A stretch of 64,000 nt of DNA from Myxococcota bacterium (GCA_028284955.1 JANQQS010000042.1:1-64000); one strand, 5' to 3'. Numbered from the stretch's first letter, positions 51,622 through 61,068 are shown. Notes: generated from the letters alone by a model not told the origin. Translations and numbers: made by a program.

Positions 51622-51945
51622 CGAGTTGCGTTTGCCTCGTGGCCGATCTAAGGCGTCTCCTCAGCGACGGAGTAGGGCACGACCATTGGAGGTTGATGTA
51701 GGGAAACGGACAAGCATGCGCTGAGAGCAAGCGACGACACCTCCGTTTCAAGACAAGGCGGCGACGGTACTGACTTGCGCATGCAAACAGGGACCGAGGT
51801 TTGCCTCTTCAGATGTGCCCACGCTGCCCTTTGCGAACGGGCGCCAGGCCATGAGCGCGGAGGTGGGTGCGTGTCGCAGCACCGTTTGAGGAGGCCGGAA
51901 TACGCTTGACCAGAACCACGACGCTCTCTGAAAATAGAGAATATC
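51622..51945. other. intergenic region upstream of the receiver gene
   Basis: About 325 bases without a supported gene. A possible promoter, TTGACC (51906-51911) and TGAAAA (51929-51934) with a 17-base spacer, is just upstream of the GTG at 51946. If it is real the message would be nearly leaderless. Open frames on the minus strand here are shadows. Confidence 0.45.
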
Positions 51946-52320
51946 GTGAGTGAAAAACGAGTGCGGGTGATGGTGATCGATGACGATTCCGTCACGCTTG
52001 AGCTGATTGGCGCGCGCCTGAGCGCTGCGGGGTACGAAGTTCAGACCCGGGAAGAGGCGCTGGGGACGTCCGAAGCGGTACGAGAGTTCCAGCCCGATGT
52101 GGTGGTGGTGGATGTTCATATGCCGGGGCTGAGCGGAGATCGTTTGGCGCCGCTCCTTCAAGAAATGCCTGGGGCGCCGAAATTAGTATTTCACTCCTCC
52201 ATGGACGAAGGAAAACTCGCAGATTTGAGCGCCCTCAGCGGCGCAGCCGGGTACATCAAAAAGTCGCCCGGGGCTCAACGCTTTGTTGAGCGACTCGAAG
52301 CCGCGATCGACCGAAGATGA
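51946..52320 (+). CDS. single-domain response regulator (CheY-like receiver)
   Basis: The 124-residue protein has the acidic pair VIDDDS, the phosphorylation Asp in VVVVDVHMPGLSG (about residue 56), the Ser in VFHSSMD and the Lys in YIKKSP, so all receiver residues are present. It has no output domain. GTG is the start codon. The next gene begins at 52317 inside this stop (ATGA), so it is coupled to the hybrid kinase and probably accepts or drains its phosphoryl group. Confidence 0.88.
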   Translation: MSEKRVRVMVIDDDSVTLELIGARLSAAGYEVQTREEALGTSEAVREFQPDVVVVDVHMPGLSGDRLAPLLQEMPGAPKLVFHSSMDEGKLADLSALSGAAGYIKKSPGAQRFVERLEAAIDRR

Positions 52321-54920
52321 GCAAGAACCTCCGCATGCGTCTTGCGATGCACGCGAAGATCATCGTTCCCAACGTGCTCATTTTCGCGGCGCTGGCTGCG
52401 TTCGAATACGGGTATTTTCCCTCTCACTACGAACAGCGCTTGCTTGCCGATCTTCATGGAGAGGCGGAGACGGTCTCCGCGGTGGTGGCCTATACGCTGG
52501 CTCCTGCGGTTGATTTCGAGGAACCCGAGCTTGCGCGCGAAGCGCTTCTCAGCGCGAGCCGAATGGACGAGCTTGTCGCGGTGGGGGTGTATCTTGACGA
52601 TGGGCGATTGTTTTCTGCCTATCCTTCGTCTCACAAACTGCCGCGCACGCTGTCGGATTTTTCGTCGCGAACTTTGTCGTCGGTGCTCGTCAAACAAACC
52701 GAGATTCGTCATAGCGCGGAAGGTCGTCGGGGAACTCTGCTGTTGCTCGCCGACGAAACCGGCGTTTTTGAGGAAGCGCAGCGTTTTCGCTCCATTGCGA
52801 CGATGATTGCGGCGGCTTTGGTGGCGATGGGGCTGCTGGTCGGTGTCGGAATCTCGATGTTTACGTTTCGGATGAGCGAGAGCCGAGCTCGCGAAGAAGC
52901 AGCGCACAAATCGAATCGCGCGAAGAGCGAGTTTCTTGCGCATATGAGCCATGAAATTCGCACTCCGCTTACCGGCGTGGTCGGCATGGCCGAGCTGCTG
53001 GGCAAATCCGAACTAAGCGCTCGGCAGCGTCACTTCGTGCGTACGATCCGGCGGTCTGGGCAGTCTTTGCTTGCCACCATCAACGACATTCTCGATTTTT
53101 CGAAAATCGAAGCCAACCAGGTCGTGCTCGAAGACGTTCCTGTGGATTTGGTGTCCCTCGTGGATGACGCGGTGGACACGGTTGCGCCCACGCTGAAGCC
53201 TGGCGTTCGGCTGTTGTCGGTGCTCGGCGAGGATGTTCCCCGGTGGGTGCTCGGCGATCCGCTGCGCTTGCGGCAGATTTTGGTGAACCTTGTCGGCAAC
53301 GCGGCGAAGTTTACGGACCGCGGGCATATATTGCTTTCGATACGGGCTCAGGTAGCAAACGGAGGCAGCGTCCTCGAATTTGCGGTCGGAGATACCGGAA
53401 TCGGCATTTCTGAGAGCGCGCAAAGAACACTCTTCGAGGCGTTCACCCAGGCCGACCGTTCGACGACGCGTCGCTACGGCGGAACGGGGCTCGGGCTGGC
53501 GATCAGCGCGTCGCTGGTGCGTGCGATGGGCGGCAGTTTGGAGGTGACGAGCGTTCCTGCGGAGGGCAGTCGATTCTTCTTTCGGGTGGCACATCGGCGC
53601 GTCGACAATGAGGAGGTTGCGATATTCCAACCGCATGAAGGCATCCGAGTTGTCCTGCATGGAACAGGCGTCGAGGCTGACTTGATCGCTGAGCAGTTCG
53701 ATGCGTGGAACGTGTCGTACGTCAGGATGGAGGAAGAAGGAGCCACCGTTTCTGCGTGCGACGGTGGCCAACAAGGTGACCAACACCTCTGTTTGAACCC
53801 AGCGTTGAAGGGGCTTGAGTACATTCCGCCGGAACACCTCGTGGTGGTATGCGATTCCGAGAGCGTTCTGCCCGAGGTCGACGGACGGGCCCAGATTGTG
53901 TACCGGCCGATCGGTCCTGGGCGTCTACTCGAGCTCTTGCCCCACGCGGAGCAGCCGATTGGGGGCCATGCGATCCAGGGAGCGCAAGGGAATCCGACTC
54001 AGCCTCCATCGCGCATGCGCGCCGGACCATCAAGAGCACCTCTCCCTGAGGAGAATGCAGCGGATCTACCAAATCTGCATCGCGTGTTGGTGGTCGACGA
54101 CGGATCGGTCAACCGAGAAGTGGTGGGCGCGATGTTGGACTACCTGCAGGTGCCGTATGCGTTGGCCGAGAATGGTGCCGAGGCCCTCCTCCAGCTCGAT
54201 TCGAAGCATCGTTTTACTGCGGTCTTGATGGACTGTGAGATGCCGGACATGGATGGCTACGAAGTCACGCAACGGGTCCGAGCTGCCGAATGCGCGGAGA
54301 ATCGACGACAGGTGCCTATCGTCGCGCTGACCGCGGACGCAACCGATGTCGCGAAAGCGAAGGCGCGGGATGCAGGCATGGACGAATTTCTAAACAAACC
54401 CATCCCTCTCGAAGAGCTGCGCAACCTATTGTCGCGGTTGTCTTCGACGGCGCAGTCGTCTGAAGAGGTGCAGTTGCCCCAAGAGGCGCAGTCGTCTCAA
54501 GGGGTACAGGCCACCTCAGAGGCGCAGGTGTCTTCCGAGGCGCTAGATCCGGAGATTCTACGCGAGCTCCTGGAGCTTCAGAGAGCAACTCGGCCGACGT
54601 TTTTTGCAGATATGGCTTCCACCTACGTGGACGAATCCGCCAAGCGAATCGAGGCGATCTCAGAGGTGTTCGATTCAGCCACGGTGGGTGAACGCGAGCT
54701 CGCGACGCTCGGTACCGAGGCACACGCGCTCAAAGGCGCGAGTATGCACATTGGCGCGCTTCCGCTGGCCGACCTCGCAGCTCAGCTGGAGTCGCATGCA
54801 GGAACCGGAGATGAACTGTTTGCGCGGACCATCGCGGAACAAATCGGAGAAGAGTATCGCCGAGTACGTCAGGCGTTGTACGAGCATTGCGGGGCTGAAC
54901 GTAGCGAGGACGAGGCGTAG
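52317..54920 (+). CDS. hybrid sensor histidine kinase with CHASE8-like sensor, REC and Hpt
   Basis: Two membrane helices (residues about 14-32 and 160-182) flank a periplasmic domain of about 125 residues. Its pattern (YEQRLLADLHGEAETVSAVVAYTLAPAVDF..., VGVYLDDGRLFSAYP) is that of CHASE8. HisKA with the His in HMSHEIRTPLTG (about 212), an ATPase with NAAKFT, DTGIGI and GTGLGL, a receiver-like degenerate stretch, a canonical REC (MDCEMPDMDGYE, about 638) and an Hpt with HALKGAS (about 802) follow. A phosphorelay is therefore fully encoded. CHASE8 is the domain through which YfiR controls YfiN. Confidence 0.92.
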   Translation: MSKNLRMRLAMHAKIIVPNVLIFAALAAFEYGYFPSHYEQRLLADLHGEAETVSAVVAYTLAPAVDFEEPELAREALLSASRMDELVAVGVYLDDGRLFSAYPSSHKLPRTLSDFSSRTLSSVLVKQTEIRHSAEGRRGTLLLLADETGVFEEAQRFRSIATMIAAALVAMGLLVGVGISMFTFRMSESRAREEAAHKSNRAKSEFLAHMSHEIRTPLTGVVGMAELLGKSELSARQRHFVRTIRRSGQSLLATINDILDFSKIEANQVVLEDVPVDLVSLVDDAVDTVAPTLKPGVRLLSVLGEDVPRWVLGDPLRLRQILVNLVGNAAKFTDRGHILLSIRAQVANGGSVLEFAVGDTGIGISESAQRTLFEAFTQADRSTTRRYGGTGLGLAISASLVRAMGGSLEVTSVPAEGSRFFFRVAHRRVDNEEVAIFQPHEGIRVVLHGTGVEADLIAEQFDAWNVSYVRMEEEGATVSACDGGQQGDQHLCLNPALKGLEYIPPEHLVVVCDSESVLPEVDGRAQIVYRPIGPGRLLELLPHAEQPIGGHAIQGAQGNPTQPPSRMRAGPSRAPLPEENAADLPNLHRVLVVDDGSVNREVVGAMLDYLQVPYALAENGAEALLQLDSKHRFTAVLMDCEMPDMDGYEVTQRVRAAECAENRRQVPIVALTADATDVAKAKARDAGMDEFLNKPIPLEELRNLLSRLSSTAQSSEEVQLPQEAQSSQGVQATSEAQVSSEALDPEILRELLELQRATRPTFFADMASTYVDESAKRIEAISEVFDSATVGERELATLGTEAHALKGASMHIGALPLADLAAQLESHAGTGDELFARTIAEQIGEEYRRVRQALYEHCGAERSEDEA
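54447..54536. repeat. degenerate tandem repeat, 18 bp x 5, between REC and Hpt
   Basis: Five 18-bp units encode TAQSSE, EVQLPQ, EAQSSQ, GVQATS and EAQVSS in the linker of the hybrid kinase. Only A/V-Q is constant, so the array is old but the unit length is intact. Confidence 0.78.
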
Positions 54921-54962
54921 CGAACGAATTACTGGCAGGCCGCGATTCAAAAGGGGGGATGA

Positions 54963-56549
54963 ATGTCGGCACGAGCGCGAAGTCTGTACAAGGAACAACT
55001 CAAATCTTGGAAGGCGCGAGCCAGGTTCTCGCTGCCGGTAGTTGTTCTCGTCTTGGTCACCCATCCGGTTTTGGCACAGGAGCCGCTTGAAAGAGAGATT
55101 GAATCAGAGACTGCGGAGGAGGAACCAGGCGAAGCCGAGTCTGAAGTTGTCGGTGGTACGGAGAGCGAAGCGGAACCTGAGGCGGGTGAAGAAGACACGA
55201 AACTTCAAGCCATCGAAAGCGTGGATGGCGAAACGGGGATCGAATCGTCTGCCGACGACGAGCCTCAAAGCATGGAACTTGAAGTCCTCGACGGTTCGAG
55301 TGCTGAAGGCGAAAACGAAACGGAGAATGACGGTGACACGGGAGGCACCGAACTCGAGGCGATGTCGCTAGAGTCCTTGGCATCCGCACACGATGACGAA
55401 CATGCGGCATCGGCGGACCGATTTCGGCGCACGACAGCGAGCGGAGCATACAGCGGGCCCACGCTGCAGTTCTTCGCGCTGCATGGGTACGCCACGTTGA
55501 CTTACGCAGTAGCCGAAGATTCGTTTGGTGCCTCGTATCCGCAGATTTTGCTGCCCGGGATCAGCCCTGCGCTCGGGGAAAATCTAGGCGGGTTTCGCTC
55601 AGATGCTGCGGTATTCGTGGGCACCGATTCGAATCTCGACGTATCGGCGACGGTCGAGATCCATTTCGTGGGCACAGGGTTCGATCCGATTGTCACTGAG
55701 GCAAAAGTTGTGTGGCAGCTATCGCGCATGTGGGAAGACAAGTTGCCGCAAGCGACACTCAGGTTGGTGGGCGGGCGTTTCTGGTGGCCGTTCGGACAGC
55801 ACAATCCCGAGTGGTTTTCCTCGGTGAATCGTTTCAACACGATTTCACCTGCCACGTCGCTCGCGGTACCCGCACACCACAACGAAACGGGATTGATGGC
55901 AGAGGGCGAACTGGAGCTCATGCGCCACCTCGGTCTCAGCTGGCTGTTTGCTATCGGCAACGGGCCGCGCGGCTTTGCGCTCTCCGACAACGTTCCTGCG
56001 GGTCCTTTTGATTTCGATGGAAATCGAACCATGACCGGGCGACTCGAGGTCGGATGGGACGATATAGTCCGCGTAGGGTTTAGCGCAGCCGGGGGACGTT
56101 TTCGGTCCCCGCCTGCAGACCCGATGGCCACGCCAGATCCTGCGGATGGAGTAAATGCGTTTGGCGCCAAGTTCACTTCTCTTGGTCCCCATGCTTCGCT
56201 GCAGATTCAAGGGTTCGAGGCGCTGGGTTTCGTTTACTTCAGCAAAGAGGAGCTCGATGACGCGCCGCGGGATCGGCTCGATCGAATCGGCGTTTTGGCA
56301 GAAGCCCAATATCGTCTGCCCTGGGACGTTCCCGTGCTGTCTGATTTGATGCCGAAGTTCCGGTATTCGTGGGCGACGGTGGACGAACTCACGGGTGGCG
56401 ATAGCGGGTTTCAGCAGCTTGGCTTCGGGGTGAACTACCGCCCGCATCCGCAGCTATTGGCGAAGGTAGAGTATGTGTTGAACCGCTCCGAGCATTTTGA
56501 AGACGTGTCCGAGGACGTCTTCAACGTCAGTCTGTCTGGGAGCTTTTAG
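54963..56549 (+). CDS. outer-membrane porin-like protein with acidic linker
   Basis: A signal peptide (RARFSLPVVVLVLVTHPVLAQ) is followed by a highly acidic region of about 100 residues (Glu/Asp-rich) and a C-terminal barrel ending in Phe (VFNVSLSGSF), the typical last residue of an outer-membrane protein. Strands such as TLRLVGGRFWWPFGQHNPEWF fit a porin. The strong ribosome-binding site AAGGGGGG precedes it. It lies between the CHASE8 kinase and the YfiR-like gene, so it may play the outer-membrane role of YfiB. Confidence 0.82.
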   Translation: MSARARSLYKEQLKSWKARARFSLPVVVLVLVTHPVLAQEPLEREIESETAEEEPGEAESEVVGGTESEAEPEAGEEDTKLQAIESVDGETGIESSADDEPQSMELEVLDGSSAEGENETENDGDTGGTELEAMSLESLASAHDDEHAASADRFRRTTASGAYSGPTLQFFALHGYATLTYAVAEDSFGASYPQILLPGISPALGENLGGFRSDAAVFVGTDSNLDVSATVEIHFVGTGFDPIVTEAKVVWQLSRMWEDKLPQATLRLVGGRFWWPFGQHNPEWFSSVNRFNTISPATSLAVPAHHNETGLMAEGELELMRHLGLSWLFAIGNGPRGFALSDNVPAGPFDFDGNRTMTGRLEVGWDDIVRVGFSAAGGRFRSPPADPMATPDPADGVNAFGAKFTSLGPHASLQIQGFEALGFVYFSKEELDDAPRDRLDRIGVLAEAQYRLPWDVPVLSDLMPKFRYSWATVDELTGGDSGFQQLGFGVNYRPHPQLLAKVEYVLNRSEHFEDVSEDVFNVSLSGSF

Positions 56550-56579
56550 ATCTTTCAGGATGGCGCAGTCAGTTGGGTA

Positions 56580-57161
56580 GTGAGGCGGGGTTCTCTGGCC
56601 GTGGTGGCTGCGCTCGTCGCCGGGTCGATATGTCTTCTCGAACCTCGAAGTGCGTTCGCGACCGAGATCATGTCGGCGGAGCAACAGGTGCTGCTGCTCT
56701 TTCGTGTGTTGTCCTATGATGCGGCCCAGGCGGCACGAAAGCCGTTGAGGATCGCCGTGCTCTATGTTCCTCAGAAGCCAAGTAGTCGGGGTGCGGCAAA
56801 CGAAATCTCCCGTGCCTTGGAACAAGTCGGGCAACGACATCCTGCATTGCGTGGAACGCAGGTCGGGCTCTTAGCCTATCGAAAAATGGAGGAGCTTGAA
56901 CCCGTGCTCATTCGGAACTCGATCAATCTGGTTTACCTATCCACCGGTTTTGGTCCTGAAACGCGTGCCATTTCGAACCTCTGCAACCGTCGCAGTATTC
57001 CCTCGGTGGCTGGCGTCGCAGGATACGTCACCGCAGGAGTCGCGGTCGGGGTCGTGCAATCGAATGGGCGCCCCCGGATCGTGGTAAACCTCCCCGCGAG
57101 TCGCACACAAGGGATGCGTTTGCATGGTTCGCTGTTGCGTTTGGCCACCGTCGTTCGATAG
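56580..57161 (+). CDS. YfiR-family (DUF4154) periplasmic protein
   Basis: A signal peptide (MRRGSLAVVAALVAGSICLLEPRSAFA) is followed by a 165-residue domain of the YfiR/DUF4154 type. It contains VLLLFRVLSYD, PLRIAVLYVP, LVYLSTGFG and SVAGVAGYV, and ends with a Leu-rich helix (RLHGSLLRLATVV). YfiR binds the periplasmic CHASE8 sensor of YfiN and keeps it inactive until released. Here the CHASE8-like protein is the hybrid kinase two genes upstream. The start codon is GTG 56580. Confidence 0.82.
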   Translation: MRRGSLAVVAALVAGSICLLEPRSAFATEIMSAEQQVLLLFRVLSYDAAQAARKPLRIAVLYVPQKPSSRGAANEISRALEQVGQRHPALRGTQVGLLAYRKMEELEPVLIRNSINLVYLSTGFGPETRAISNLCNRRSIPSVAGVAGYVTAGVAVGVVQSNGRPRIVVNLPASRTQGMRLHGSLLRLATVVR

Positions 57162-57164
57162 TTC

Positions 57165-57830
57165 TCATAGAGAGCCCTGAACGCCAATCGAGAAACCTCG
57201 TCCGCTCATCTGAATTCGTGGGGTAAGTCGACGTCGGTGGCGATTTCGGAGTTGGCGTTCGTGCGCGAAGAGCGCTGCACCGAGGCCGGTGATCGGGGCG
57301 AGCAAAATTCCGCTCAAGTACAACACATCGGCGGCTGTCGACGACTTCATCAAAAGCCCGATCCCAATCAATGTCGCGGCTGGCGCTGAGCCGATGTAGG
57401 CGGCGAGGATATCCCAGCCCAGCGTTGAGCCAGTGCGGTCGGGCCCTACTGCGGAAGAACCAGCCCAAACTCCCAGACCGGCGATCGCGGGCGCGGTCAC
57501 GCCGGCGATGGCGAGGAGGCCAGCGACGCCACCATCGCTACATCCATCAAAAGCATCGGTTCCGCTGCAGGGCAAAAACGCCATCGCAGAGAACACTGCC
57601 GCGGACAGCACGAGTCCACTAAACGCGCCTGCGAAACGTCGACCCGCGCGACGATGCTGGGGATCGAGTTCTTCAATCTCGTCGAGACTTAACCTTGTGT
57701 CGGGGCCTATAAGCGACGGTTCTTTTCGCTCGGGGGTGCGCTCAAACCTGGGCGGCCTCGCGTGAGAAATCGTGGGCATCCACGTGATAAGCATCAACCC
57801 AAGCACGAGGAAAAAACGCAAGCATCTCAT
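57165..57830 (-). CDS. membrane protein of unknown function
   Basis: ATG 57830 gives a signal-like first helix (MRCLRFFLVLGLMLITWMPTISHA). Three more hydrophobic segments follow (FAGAFSGLVLSAAVFSAMAFL, GLLAIAGVTAPAIAGLGVW, LGWDILAAYIGSAPAATLIGIGLL). A basic C-terminal tail ends GFSIGVQGSL. Two Cys in the loop (PCSGTDAFDGC) may form a disulfide. I do not recognise the family. It converges with the YfiR gene, with three bases between them. Confidence 0.7.
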   Translation of the reverse strand: MRCLRFFLVLGLMLITWMPTISHARPPRFERTPERKEPSLIGPDTRLSLDEIEELDPQHRRAGRRFAGAFSGLVLSAAVFSAMAFLPCSGTDAFDGCSDGGVAGLLAIAGVTAPAIAGLGVWAGSSAVGPDRTGSTLGWDILAAYIGSAPAATLIGIGLLMKSSTAADVLYLSGILLAPITGLGAALFAHERQLRNRHRRRLTPRIQMSGRGFSIGVQGSL

Positions 57831-58146
57831 GATCGTACTTCCTTTCATCTCTGAGATGATCGAGCTGCTGTGCACGTTGCATGCCGATTCTCCGCGAGGC
57901 GTTTTTTGACGGTTGTTGTGGGCTCTGCGGTCTCTCTAAGCGATTGATTTTCGACGAAGACTTCACAGTGTGGCGTACCTGGCTCAGCAACGTGAACTGA
58001 CGGCACGGGTCTGCTGAACATGGATTGCTGGCCGGATCTGTTCGTTGAAATACGATTCACGCAAGTCCGGGTAGCGCCTGTCATGCCAGTTTTCTTCTTG
58101 CCGCTATACTTGCCCGCAAGCTCGAGAGGCGAAGGTTTCGTTCGCC
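57831..58146. other. divergent intergenic region, no gene recognised
   Basis: About 316 bases between the divergent membrane-protein and kinase genes. Short frames here are not convincing. It must hold the two promoters, but no clear -35/-10 pair stands out. Confidence 0.5.
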
Positions 58147-59358
58147 ATGAAATCACTCTTGGGGGTGTGTATGGAGGGTGAAGTCCGAGATGTTCTGCAG
58201 ACTCTTTCGGAAGCGAGGTCTTGTACCGATGCCCGAGTGAACCGATCGCCGGCGCCGCTCTGGGATAAGCTAGAACTGCAACTCAACGAACTCGCTATGA
58301 TGGTGGGAAGCCTCGAGCGCCGAGTCGAACATCTTGAGGATGAACGAAGCGCGTTGGTGGAGAACATCAAGTTTGGCGTTTTGATCGAAGACGCCTCACG
58401 ACGGGTGAGCTACGCAAACAAGACTTTTTGTCAGCTGTTCGGCGTTCCCTTGGCGCCCCAGCAGCTCGTCGGGCTTGCATGTTCGGAGCTTGGGGAACAG
58501 GCGAAGTTGTCGTTCGAGCGCAGTGAAGAGTTCTTACCTCGAATTCTCGAGATCACCGAAGCCAAGATTCCTGTCCACGCGGAAGAGCTCGTCATGAAGT
58601 GTGGAAGAATCATTGAGCGCGACTACATTCCCGTGTGGAGCAATGGATCGTTTCGGGGCCACTTGTGGCAGTTTCATGACGTCACCGAACAGCGGCAGAT
58701 CGTAGAGTTACGAGAACGGTTCGCGCATCAGGTGCTCCAAGCCCAGGACCGCGAACGAAGAAAGATTGCGCGAGAGATCCACGACAGCATTGGTGCCTCG
58801 CTCACTTCACTTTCCATCCGAACGCGGATGCTCGATGAAATCGGCGCCGAAGAGGACTACTCGGCGCATGTGAACCAGCTGCAAAAGCTTACTGCCGCGA
58901 CGCTCGGGGAGGCGCAGCGATTGGCGAAACAGCTCCATCCTCTCGCGCTCGAACAGCTGGGCATCGCAGAGGCGATTCGGCAGCATGCGGAAGATCTTTC
59001 ACAAGCTCATCAAATGCCTATCGATGTGGATGTGATGGGTGACTGGCAGGGCGTTTCTGAGACAATGGCCACGGCGCTGTATCGGGTGGTGCAAGAAGCC
59101 CTAAACAACGTCATGAAGCACAGCGGCGCCGACCACGTATCTGTATTCGTAGAGCGAAAAACTTCGGAAATACGAGCCGTGGTCGAAGACAATGGTCATG
59201 GCTTTATCGAGGGTGCAGAGACACAAGGGATGGGTTTGCAGAGCATGCGGGAGCGTGTCTCTTTGCTCAAAGGCGAACTCTCGTTTGAAACGCCACCCCG
59301 AGGAGGAACTGCGGTGTGTCTTCGGATTCCGGCGCCCGCGTTCGACAAACTGGGATAG
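58147..59358 (+). CDS. NarL-type sensor histidine kinase with PAS domain
   Basis: The 403-residue protein has no membrane span: a coiled-coil-like N-terminus (residues 45-75), a PAS domain (SALVENIKFGVLIEDASRRVSYANKTF) and a HisKA_3 dimerisation helix with the His in RKIAREIHDSIGASLTSLS. An ATPase with VVQEALNNVMKHS and DNGHGF and GMGLQSMRERVSLL completes it. It senses a cytosolic or diffusible ligand and phosphorylates the NarL-type regulator five bases downstream. ATG 58171 is an alternative start. Confidence 0.92.
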   Translation: MKSLLGVCMEGEVRDVLQTLSEARSCTDARVNRSPAPLWDKLELQLNELAMMVGSLERRVEHLEDERSALVENIKFGVLIEDASRRVSYANKTFCQLFGVPLAPQQLVGLACSELGEQAKLSFERSEEFLPRILEITEAKIPVHAEELVMKCGRIIERDYIPVWSNGSFRGHLWQFHDVTEQRQIVELRERFAHQVLQAQDRERRKIAREIHDSIGASLTSLSIRTRMLDEIGAEEDYSAHVNQLQKLTAATLGEAQRLAKQLHPLALEQLGIAEAIRQHAEDLSQAHQMPIDVDVMGDWQGVSETMATALYRVVQEALNNVMKHSGADHVSVFVERKTSEIRAVVEDNGHGFIEGAETQGMGLQSMRERVSLLKGELSFETPPRGGTAVCLRIPAPAFDKLG

Positions 59359-59363
59359 GTGGG

Positions 59364-60044
59364 ATGGCGGGAGGCTCAACAGACCCGATTCGTATCGTCA
59401 TCGCTGATGACCATGCAGTTTTGCGAGAAGCGCTTGCGAGCTACGTCGATGCCCAAGCTGATATGAATATTGTCGGGCAAGCTGGTAGCGGAGCCGAAGC
59501 GCGTGAGCGGGCCCAAGAATTGAAACCGGATGTGCTCGTGGTGGACATATCCATGCCTGGCGAGAACGGGATTCAGACCATCGAAAAGCTGTCTGCGGAA
59601 TGCCCCGAAGTGCGTTGCTTGGTGCTGACGATGCATGAAGACCATCAATTCCTGCGTTCAGCTCTCGCCGCGGGAGGAGCGGGCTATCTGACCAAACGAG
59701 CCGCCAGCGGGGAGCTGCTCTCGGCGATCCGCCAAGTCGCGCAAGGGCGTTCCTATATCAACATCAAACTGGAGCAGGTGGGCCTCGCCGAAGTCGTGCA
59801 GCGGGAATCGCCCCCGAGCGAATCGAACCAAGTTCCGCTGAGCCCTCGCGAACGTGAAGTGCTGAGCATGGTTGCGCAGGGGTATACGAGCAAGGAAGTA
59901 GCCCGCCAGCTGGGCATCAGTAGTGCCAGCGTAGACACCTACCGCCTACGTATTACCGAGAAGTTGCAGGCGAATCATCGAGCGGATCTGGTCCGCTACG
60001 CTTTGCGCAATGGTCTGCTGGAGAAAGAATATCCGGGCGACTAG
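59364..60044 (+). CDS. NarL/FixJ-family response regulator
   Basis: A receiver domain (IRIVIADDHAVLREAL, phosphorylation Asp in DVLVVDISMPGENG, Thr and Lys in VLTMHED and YLTKRAA) is followed by a LuxR-type helix-turn-helix (LSPREREVLSMVAQGYTSKEVARQLGIS). I use ATG 59364, behind AGGTGGG; the earlier in-frame start at 59316 lies in the kinase gene. It forms an operon with the histidine kinase gene and should bind DNA as a dimer. Confidence 0.93.
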   Translation: MAGGSTDPIRIVIADDHAVLREALASYVDAQADMNIVGQAGSGAEARERAQELKPDVLVVDISMPGENGIQTIEKLSAECPEVRCLVLTMHEDHQFLRSALAAGGAGYLTKRAASGELLSAIRQVAQGRSYINIKLEQVGLAEVVQRESPPSESNQVPLSPREREVLSMVAQGYTSKEVARQLGISSASVDTYRLRITEKLQANHRADLVRYALRNGLLEKEYPGD

Positions 60045-60182
60045 AGAGCGATGGCTCGCGTCTGTCCGACATCTGTCTAACGCTGCGTCAGGAACATCAC
60101 CACGTGGCTGTCACGCATCGTCCTGACTGTTCACATCCCGATATTGGGGACACATTCCCGCTAAGGCAAAGGGCGGTGTGTG

Positions 60183-61058
60183 ATGCAAAACGATCTAGAG
60201 TGCGGAGACATCGTCGCGGGGGTGTACCGCATTGATACGGTTCTCGGTCGCGGCGCGGATTGCACCGTATTTTCCGCAGAGCACACGGTCACCGGTATGA
60301 GCTTTGCCGTCAAGTGGCTAAGACCAAAGCTCGCAGGAACCGACGCGACCCAGCGGCTTATTCATGAAGCGCGGGCGATGATGCGGGTTCATCATCCCAA
60401 CATTGTCCGCTTGCGTGATCTTGAGTGCGATCGCGGCACAGTCTTCCTCGTCATGGATTGGTGTCGCGGCGTCTCATTGAAAAACTATTTGCACGACTAC
60501 CGGATGGACGTTGCCAACGCGGTATCTGTGCTGCTGCCGTCGATTCGAGGCGCAGCTGCGGCGCATGGGCGGCGCGTCGTGCATCGAGATGTGAAACCGG
60601 AGAACATCATCGTCAGCGAACGCCAAGGTAAGCGCGATCAGGAGACCGTGCTTATCGATTTTGGCGCTTCGCTGATCGAGGATGAAATTGAGGAAGGGTC
60701 CGCGCTGCTTCACGAGATCTGCGGCACACCGTTCTACATGGCCCCCGAGCAGATTCGCGGAAATGAGCCGGTCGATGGTCGTTGTGACCAGTACGGTTTT
60801 GCGTGCGTTCTCTATGAGATGATCGAGGGAAAAAAAGCTTTTTCGGAAGAAAACCTCGGCTTGGCGATGAGCCAAAAACTGGAAGGCCGGCCAGCGCCTT
60901 TTCGGCAACAGAAGATTCCTCGGCGCCTTCAGTGGATCATTCGGAAGGCGCTCGAGCCGTCGCCGCATCGCCGATTCGCGAACATGACGGAGTTCGCCGA
61001 CGTGCTCGAGCCATATCGGGCGCGAGGTCGGCGAAGCTCCATTCGGACGCAACACTAG
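60183..61058 (+). CDS. Ser/Thr protein kinase, soluble
   Basis: The 291-residue protein is almost only a kinase domain: VLGRGADCTVFSAEH as Gly-loop (its second Gly is replaced by Ala-Asp), Lys in AVKWLRPK, HRDVKPENIIVSE, LIDFGASL and FYMAPEQIRGN. The catalytic residues are all there, so it is probably active, but the loop change is unusual. No membrane helix follows. Start ATG 60183 is preceded by AAAGGGCGG; GTG 60180 is possible. It lies about 140 bases behind the two-component pair. Confidence 0.9.
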   Translation: MQNDLECGDIVAGVYRIDTVLGRGADCTVFSAEHTVTGMSFAVKWLRPKLAGTDATQRLIHEARAMMRVHHPNIVRLRDLECDRGTVFLVMDWCRGVSLKNYLHDYRMDVANAVSVLLPSIRGAAAAHGRRVVHRDVKPENIIVSERQGKRDQETVLIDFGASLIEDEIEEGSALLHEICGTPFYMAPEQIRGNEPVDGRCDQYGFACVLYEMIEGKKAFSEENLGLAMSQKLEGRPAPFRQQKIPRRLQWIIRKALEPSPHRRFANMTEFADVLEPYRARGRRSSIRTQH

Positions 61059-61068
61059 CTATTCGACT

